From contig DATCTV010000034.1 in the NCBI GenBank assembly GCA_036567785.1, forward strand, positions 290,468 through 354,467: a DNA stretch of 64,000 nt, written 5' to 3'. This DNA comes from Desulfomonilia bacterium. Lineage in GTDB: Bacteria > Desulfobacterota > Desulfomonilia > UBA1062. The notes under the pieces are model-generated. The model saw nothing but the letters and a program-made list of their open reading frames with translations, was not told the origin of the DNA and ran no database searches. Below are positions 59,622 through 64,000 of this stretch, piece after piece; position 1 is the first letter of the stretch; each line of letters begins with the position of its first letter. Made by a program: the position numbers and the translations under genes.

Positions 59622-59678
59622 GGGATGAATATGAATATATGTTCATCCCTCAACATTTAGCAGGGCATGAGGCCTGCT
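59622..59678 (+). terminator. tandem hairpins after the GMC oxidoreductase gene
   Basis: GGGATGAA/TTCATCCC (59622-59629 with 59642-59649) is followed by AGCAGG/CCTGCT (59659-59664 with 59673-59678). Both are well formed, but only a weak T-run (ATTTAA) follows, so termination is plausible rather than certain. Confidence 0.45.
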
Positions 59679-59691
59679 GAGACTATTTAAA

Positions 59692-59859
59692 ATGAACAGC
59701 TTCGGGGTCGATTGGATCACCTCATCCGGCCATGTTGCACGGCTCGATAATGACTTGTGCAGAGACTGCAGGGTATGTGGATGTCTGACAGTTCAAGGCC
59801 GATATTCCTGTAAACGGCAAATCAAGTACGAACCGGGAAGCCTGTTTCGTCTCCGGTAA
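59692..59859 (+). pseudogene. possible ferredoxin-domain remnant
   Basis: A 55-codon ORF reading MNSFGVDWITSSGHVARLDN then DLCRDCRVCGCL. The HVARLDNDLCRDC part resembles the start of a 4Fe-4S domain (as in VARVDEELCTACG), but the last cysteines and the second motif are missing. It lies in a 1-kb stretch between the GMC gene and the linalool-dehydratase-like gene that holds no complete gene. It is most likely a decayed or truncated ferredoxin, though a small real protein cannot be excluded. Confidence 0.3.
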
Positions 59860-59978
59860 ATTCACATTACAGTGACCCGGCGGGGCGCGCAGCCTTATTC
59901 TCGATGAACGAACATTGACACGGCACAATGAGCATATGAATGCCTGAACATGCACATAACAAAGCTTTCCTGAAGCCG

Positions 59979-59992
59979 CCGGCTCCTGCCGG
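59979..59992. repeat. extragenic palindrome CCGGC-TCCT-GCCGG
   Basis: A short hairpin with the GCCGG/CCGGC core shared by the palindromes at 31824, 46767 and 60498. It lies at the end of the hypothetical minus-strand gene and has no T-run. Confidence 0.4.
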
Positions 59993-60274
59993 TCATGGAA
60001 CATCAACCTCGACAAGATTTGATTTCATCAGGTTGCCTGCAAGATCAAGCATCTTGAAATTGTAGAATACCTGTCCCGATGGTATGTTGGTCCTTGCGAA
60101 CAGCGGATCGCCGGTAGAAAGCGAAAATTCATTCCCGGTTGTCATGGTTGCCTCCCCTGGCTTTGCCGGATCGTACAGTTCATAAATCGGAGTAATTATG
60201 TCAGTTGGCAGAAGGATGACCACCTGCTTGCTTGAAAGGTCATCCAGGCTGGAGCTCTCGCAGGCCATGTCCAC
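59993..60274 (-). CDS. hypothetical protein, probably truncated
   Basis: A 93-residue minus-strand ORF starting at GTG, with GGGGAAG upstream. It contains KQVVILLPTD and a beta-rich C-terminus (NIPSGQVFYNFKMLDLAGN, then LVEVDVP), as if it were the last domain of a larger exported protein. It has no signal peptide of its own. It overlaps none of the neighbours. The family is not recognised, and it may be a remnant in a degenerate stretch. Confidence 0.4.
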   Translation of the reverse strand: MDMACESSSLDDLSSKQVVILLPTDIITPIYELYDPAKPGEATMTTGNEFSLSTGDPLFARTNIPSGQVFYNFKMLDLAGNLMKSNLVEVDVP

Positions 60275-60300
60275 TTCCCCGTAGTTAAGGAGTCAAGGAC

Positions 60301-60480
60301 TTGAAATCTGATTTAGCTTCAATTGTTTATCGGCATTCCCAGAAACAAAATTTATTATTTGCATGTAGCGGTACGGTTAAAGATGACATTATCGAGATTC
60401 AGGGCGTTCGTCGTCAGCTGATTATCAAAGAAGTATTACTTTCTGACCTAAAGCCGGAATCGCGGGAGGCTGAGAGATAA
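60301..60480 (+). CDS. possible small protein (59 residues), TTG start
   Basis: An ORF of 59 codons starting at TTG with AAGGAG about ten bases upstream. It reads LKSDLASIVYRHSQKQNL, then LFACSGTVKDDIIEIQG, a soluble mix of alpha and beta character without low complexity. No family is recognised. It could be a short real gene or a fragment; the 1-kb region around it is otherwise without complete genes. Confidence 0.3.
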   Translation: MKSDLASIVYRHSQKQNLLFACSGTVKDDIIEIQGVRRQLIIKEVLLSDLKPESREAER

Positions 60481-60497
60481 TATCTCTGAATGACCGG

Positions 60498-60517
60498 GAA
60501 CCGGCACGTGCCGGTTC
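60498..60517. repeat. 20-bp perfect palindrome GAACCGGCAC-GTGCCGGTTC
   Basis: An uninterrupted palindrome in the intergenic stretch before the linalool-dehydratase-like gene. It is the longest of the four GCCGG-core palindromes. It lies 145 bp before the gene start, so it may be an operator or an extragenic repeat. Confidence 0.55.
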
Positions 60518-60661
60518 ATTTGAAGGCGGCAGGGATCATTCTGCTGTGTTTTTCCCGGCTGAAATATGATAATCTTACCCTTCAGATGAATCTTACCTGA
60601 ATTATGATTTTTTAATTCACCGGCGGATTCGTCCGGCTGCCGGATAGCGGGGGATAAAGTT

Positions 60662-62584
60662 ATGGATAAAAGTAAGGGTTTTGCTGTCGTACTCCTGATC
60701 TTTTTTGCGGTTTCTCTCGTCTTCATTGCAGGCTGCAAAACGTTAAGGGCCCCTGTGCTGGATGAGCTTTCAATCAAAGGCGTCAGTTCCAGGACAATAA
60801 CGCTCGATGCGCCTAAACTTATTGATGCCGGCAAACCAGAGGCGTCATTGAACGCATACATAGGTTTAACCGGAGAGATCAAATGCGACGGCACGGATGT
60901 GACATCCGCAATTGAGGGCCCTGTCGATGTGCGCAAGTCCGGATACCAGTTCAAGGGGCTTGTAACCGGAATGAGCTATGACATCATCGTAGTGGCCGCG
61001 AACATCTGCGGCAGTTCGGTGAAGACTGCGGCGGGCATAACTCCGGCTACGCCGCAAGTGGACCCGGCATCGTACCCGGGAATAGACGGCGACGAGATGG
61101 GGCTTTTCAGGTGGTACCTCAATGTGGCCGACGACCCCATCGATGATTTCAGCAAGATCGAGTCGTTCGATCCTGAACAGGGAGGCCTTTCTTCATACAG
61201 ATACACCCTGGCTTTCATGACATACTTCATGACGATCGAGCAGTACCACAAGCTGCCGGCTTGTCCCGAGATTATCAGGCCAAGGATGGACAGGTTGATA
61301 CAGAAAATGATCGAAAGGCCCGTCTGGTCATACTGGGCTGAAACAAGCAAGGGAGTTCCGCCTCTTGAGCCTCTGCTCAACAAACCCTACCCTGAGGCAC
61401 ACGATCCCGTGTCGGACAGGAACATCATGTACTCCGGTCACCTGGGGCAAATGATCGCCTCCTACGAGATGCTCTACCGGGATATGAAATGGTCTCGGCC
61501 AGGCTCCATCGTCTTTAAATTCAGCGATGACGAACAGTTCGTGTACGACAACAACTCGCTTCAGAAGGTCATGCACGATCAGATGAAGAACAACTGGCAC
61601 AAAAGCATAGCCTGCGAGCCCAATGCCGTTTTTCCCGAATGCAACCAGCACCCGGTGATGTCTTTCATGCTGTACGACAGCGTGCATGGTACGAATTACG
61701 GCGAGGCCAGGAACGCATTCATGGATTTCTTCCTCCAGGCAAGGATGATAAGCCCCGTCACTCACGAGGCATGCCTCTTCTTCCTCATCAAGCAGAGGGC
61801 GACGGTCTCACAGGAATTTGCTAATTTCGGCAACATTATTTCGCTGGTGAGTGTTCCTGCGGCATGGCTTGGTCTTATAAATGTGAGGACATCAGTGGCC
61901 AACGGCTGGACCGGGACATTCATGCACGCATGGCAGCCGGAGTTCATTGAGAGACATTATCCTTTCCAGAAGGCCAGAAGAATAGTTGAACCCGACGCGA
62001 ACACAGCTTATCTCAAGACCGAAATGGTGCTGGACCAGATTGCGACCCCTTTCTTCGCCATGCTTGCGGCCGAGGTGGGAGACCTTTCGACAAGAGACAA
62101 GCTTATCGCCTGGTGCAAGGACTACTACAAGCCATCCTGGGAAAATGGCATGCTTAAATATCCGGTCTGCGAACCTGTCAACATAATCGATCCGAGGAAA
62201 AACTTCACCCCCACAAGCCAGGCCCTGACAGGGGCGCTTATCGCCTATGCAATGGCGAACAAGAAGGATGGCCAGAGAGATGTCATACAGAAGCCTTTTA
62301 CTGACAGGAACTTTACTTCACCCGAAATCACTAAAGTGGACTACCCGAATGTACTTGTAAAGCGCGCCATATACGACTTTGAAAAGGAGGCCCTCATCTT
62401 GACAACCGAAGGCGGTGCTATGACTCAAGGTTCAACAGTAATAAACATCGAAAGGCTCGACCCGCTTCGTATCTGGGATTTGATCATTGACGGACAGTAT
62501 ATCAGGAAGCTCTCCGGTGTATCGTCATTGCCCCTGGAGATAGGTCTTGACAGGAAGCATGACATAGTATTGGTGGCCGAATGA
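60662..62584 (+). CDS. linalool dehydratase/isomerase-family lipoprotein
   Basis: A 640-residue lipoprotein. The signal peptide ends with the lipobox FIAGC (Cys25), followed by an Fn3-like beta domain of about 110 residues. The C-terminal ~500 residues match linalool dehydratase/isomerase (Ldi). They carry NIMYSGHLGQM (His260), HDQM, ACEPNAVFPECN (Cys318 and Cys327, the same nine-residue spacing as the two catalytic cysteines of Castellaniella Ldi) and LYDSVHGTNYGEARNAF. Ldi hydrates or isomerises tertiary allylic alcohols such as linalool and geraniol, and is periplasmic. A GGGGGAT box precedes the ATG. It could act on terpenoid or other prenyl alcohols at the cell surface. The Fn3-like lead and lipid anchor are not in the known enzyme. 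Confidence 0.83.
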   Translation: MDKSKGFAVVLLIFFAVSLVFIAGCKTLRAPVLDELSIKGVSSRTITLDAPKLIDAGKPEASLNAYIGLTGEIKCDGTDVTSAIEGPVDVRKSGYQFKGLVTGMSYDIIVVAANICGSSVKTAAGITPATPQVDPASYPGIDGDEMGLFRWYLNVADDPIDDFSKIESFDPEQGGLSSYRYTLAFMTYFMTIEQYHKLPACPEIIRPRMDRLIQKMIERPVWSYWAETSKGVPPLEPLLNKPYPEAHDPVSDRNIMYSGHLGQMIASYEMLYRDMKWSRPGSIVFKFSDDEQFVYDNNSLQKVMHDQMKNNWHKSIACEPNAVFPECNQHPVMSFMLYDSVHGTNYGEARNAFMDFFLQARMISPVTHEACLFFLIKQRATVSQEFANFGNIISLVSVPAAWLGLINVRTSVANGWTGTFMHAWQPEFIERHYPFQKARRIVEPDANTAYLKTEMVLDQIATPFFAMLAAEVGDLSTRDKLIAWCKDYYKPSWENGMLKYPVCEPVNIIDPRKNFTPTSQALTGALIAYAMANKKDGQRDVIQKPFTDRNFTSPEITKVDYPNVLVKRAIYDFEKEALILTTEGGAMTQGSTVINIERLDPLRIWDLIIDGQYIRKLSGVSSLPLEIGLDRKHDIVLVAE

Positions 62585-62636
62585 AACGATCCTCCTTTGA
62601 GGCATAAGAGATGTCTTGTCATAACCTGTCCTTGAC

Positions 62637-63101
62637 ATGACAAATAACGACATCCTCAGACGCATCCGGTATGCCTTTGACTTGAGCGATCAGACGATGT
62701 CTGCGATCTTCGGTCTTGCCGGTTATCAGGCAGACCGGGAGCAGATCACAGGCTGGCTAAAAACAACGGATGATCCCGCATATCAGGACCTCACCGACAA
62801 AGAGCTTGCGACATTCCTGAACGGTTTCATCAATTACAAACGCGGAAAAAAGGAAGGCCCGCAGCCCGAACCCGAGCGGCGGCTGAACAACAACATCGTT
62901 TTAAGAAAACTGAAGATCGCCTTGAACCTGCAATCGGAAGAAATAATCAAGATCATGAACCTGGCCGATATGTCCGTGAGCAAAAATGAACTGAGCGCGT
63001 TTTTCCGCAGTCAGGACCACAGGCAATACCGTGAGTGCAAAGACCAGATCCTGCGCAATTTTTTAAAAGGCATTCAGCTTAAATACCGCGCAGGAAATTG
63101 A
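62637..63101 (+). CDS. yehS: DUF1456 family protein (YehS-like)
   Basis: A 154-residue protein consisting of two repeats of the DUF1456 helical motif. The first starts with NNDILRRIRYAFDLSD and the second with NNIVLRKLKIALNLQSEE near residue 84, both ending in a FLNGFI/FLKGIQ helix. It has no signal or membrane segment. E. coli YehS belongs to this family; its function is unknown, though a role in nucleic-acid or regulatory binding has been proposed for the repeat. It lies 52 bp after the Ldi-like gene with no strong ribosome site. Confidence 0.85.
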   Translation: MTNNDILRRIRYAFDLSDQTMSAIFGLAGYQADREQITGWLKTTDDPAYQDLTDKELATFLNGFINYKRGKKEGPQPEPERRLNNNIVLRKLKIALNLQSEEIIKIMNLADMSVSKNELSAFFRSQDHRQYRECKDQILRNFLKGIQLKYRAGN

Positions 63102-63164
63102 TCTGAGGCATGACACCTTTTGTCTATTTGATAACAAATTTCAGAAACAGGGGAGGAAATATCC

Positions 63165-63770
63165 ATGAAAAAGCTAAGAATATACTGGCTTGTTACAGGT
63201 TTCCTTCTGATTTTTACAGTGGCATGGGCCCATGTGCCTTATCTTGAGAAAACCGACTTTACTGCCAGTGCGCCATTTAAATGTCCGATGGCATTACAGT
63301 CGACAGCTGTATACTCATGGCTGGAAAGCGACTCGGACGTCGATTTCTACACCATTACAGCCTATACCTCCGTACCGTTATTTGCCGAAGTGATAGTGCC
63401 TGTATTTGACGTGTATGCTGATTTCCGGCCCAGCATTGCCCTTATAGGGCAGGGCCTGCCTGACCCGTGTGAACTTCTGCCCGTACCTCTCGCCCCTGGT
63501 GAAGGCGCCATAGTGCTGCACGATGCCGGCCTGGAACCCAGGCCGCAGTTCTATGAGCCGTTCGGAAACAAATCCTATTATCAGGGTCCCAGGTTTGAGA
63601 TGAACATAAAGGCCGGCAAATACAAGCTGATATACTGGGACCCGGAGGGAATGACGGGCGACTATACAGCAACGATAGGCAAATACGAAATATGGCTGCC
63701 CAAAGATATCATAAGGGCTTTCATTGTTACACCTATGATCCGTGCCGGTGAAGAGCTTCATTTGCCATGA
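63165..63770 (+). CDS. secreted protein of unknown function
   Basis: A 201-residue protein with a signal peptide (hydrophobic residues ~8-21, cleavage after VAWA) and a mature beta-rich domain containing SWLESDSDVDFYTITAY and YKLIYWDPEGMTGDYTA. The pattern resembles proteins with a bacterial pre-peptidase-like jelly-roll, but I do not recognise the family. One cysteine pair (KCPM and DPCELL) may form a disulfide in the periplasm. GGGGAGG precedes the ATG. It follows the YehS-like gene by 63 bp and may be cotranscribed. Confidence 0.7.
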   Translation: MKKLRIYWLVTGFLLIFTVAWAHVPYLEKTDFTASAPFKCPMALQSTAVYSWLESDSDVDFYTITAYTSVPLFAEVIVPVFDVYADFRPSIALIGQGLPDPCELLPVPLAPGEGAIVLHDAGLEPRPQFYEPFGNKSYYQGPRFEMNIKAGKYKLIYWDPEGMTGDYTATIGKYEIWLPKDIIRAFIVTPMIRAGEELHLP

Positions 63771-63973
63771 GAGAGCGGAAGAATCTTGCCGCTTGACTGT
63801 CTTGCAGGCGGTCAGTTATCGACAGCAGGCATCCTCCCTGCGTTCTTTATTGGAAGATCAGATCGTGAGACAGAGATGTTGATTGTTCGATAACCTCTCA
63901 TTTCAGGCCTTGAAATGGGTCAAATCCGTTAATTTATCAAGGTTCAAAGCCAGGCACATTTTCTTTTAAAGCA

Positions 63974-64000
63974 TGGCAGGCGGAATGATTCTGCCTGCCA
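63974..64000. terminator. inverted repeat at the window edge
   Basis: TGGCAGGC (63974-63981) pairs with GCCTGCCA (63993-64000), but the window stops at the base of the stem, so the presence of a T-run cannot be checked. The 200 bp before it, after the secreted protein gene, holds no gene. Confidence 0.45.

Noticed and set aside
1-64000. CRISPR arrays, tRNA/rRNA genes, insertion sequences, prophage genes
   Set aside because: No regularly spaced direct repeats, tRNA cloverleaf-like segments, rRNA-like stretches, transposases or phage structural genes were seen when reading both strands. A covariance-model scan would be needed to exclude small RNAs fully.

Overview
The window looks like a chromosomal segment of a strictly anaerobic, Gram-negative bacterium of the deltaproteobacterial (Desulfobacterota, syntroph or sulfate-reducer-like) type. 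The grounds are the mixture of oxygen-sensitive enzymes (four-subunit 2-oxoacid:ferredoxin oxidoreductase, glycyl radical enzyme, lysine 2,3-aminomutase, corrinoid methyltransfer proteins), an outer-membrane LPS assembly lipoprotein gene (lptE), and many Fe-S and acyl-chain-type enzymes. The taxonomic placement is an inference from gene content. No rRNA, tRNA, CRISPR array or insertion sequence was recognised.

Layout. 1-5.2 kb (minus): an operon of a lysine 2,3-aminomutase, two D-Ala-D-Ala-ligase-like ATP-grasp proteins, a GNAT acetyltransferase and an FAD dehydrogenase cut by the window edge. 5.4-9.3 kb (plus): the housekeeping set leuS-lptE-holA. 9.5-12.2 kb: an acyl-CoA dehydrogenase and a convergent DEAD-box helicase. 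12.4-18.4 kb (plus): seven genes joining a 2-oxoacid:ferredoxin oxidoreductase to a NuoE/NuoF/NuoG-like NADH module. 18.6-21.2 kb (minus): an AT-rich defence island with a RelE-like toxin-antitoxin pair and an AvcD-type kinase-deaminase anti-phage protein, which has an inserted zinc-ribbon block, a structured leader that could be its RNA antitoxin, and a 53-residue ORF behind it.

21.4-37.9 kb is a mosaic: an exported M81 peptidase, a four-gene corrinoid methyltransfer operon with an MFS transporter, a TumE-type toxin-antitoxin pair, a thioredoxin, a metallo-beta-lactamase-fold hydrolase, an amidohydrolase, a PLP enzyme of the D-cysteine desulfhydrase/ACC deaminase family, and a PocR-AraC regulator with a flavodoxin-like protein. 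38.1-45.3 kb (plus) is a catabolic operon: FAD oxidoreductase, CCG Fe-S protein, glycerol-3-phosphate dehydrogenase-like protein, FGGY kinase and GPH symporter. It faces a GH17 lipoprotein across a shared terminator.

46.8-59.6 kb is the most unusual part. Three TetR regulators control neighbouring units: (a) VOC, SDR and DUF362 genes, with a double-hotdog (MaoC-like) protein divergent; (b) a 984-residue glycyl radical enzyme with an N-terminal SCP2-like lipid-binding domain, plus its activase; (c) a membrane-associated Fe-S protein with a GMC-type FAD oxidoreductase. Regulators (a) and (b) are paralogues, and each of the three units has a palindromic operator candidate. After a degenerate 1-kb stretch comes a lipoprotein of the linalool dehydratase/isomerase family (60.7-62.6 kb). 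Together these suggest anaerobic metabolism of a hydrophobic (lipid, steroid or isoprenoid-like) substrate. That pathway is an inference; the individual families are directly visible.
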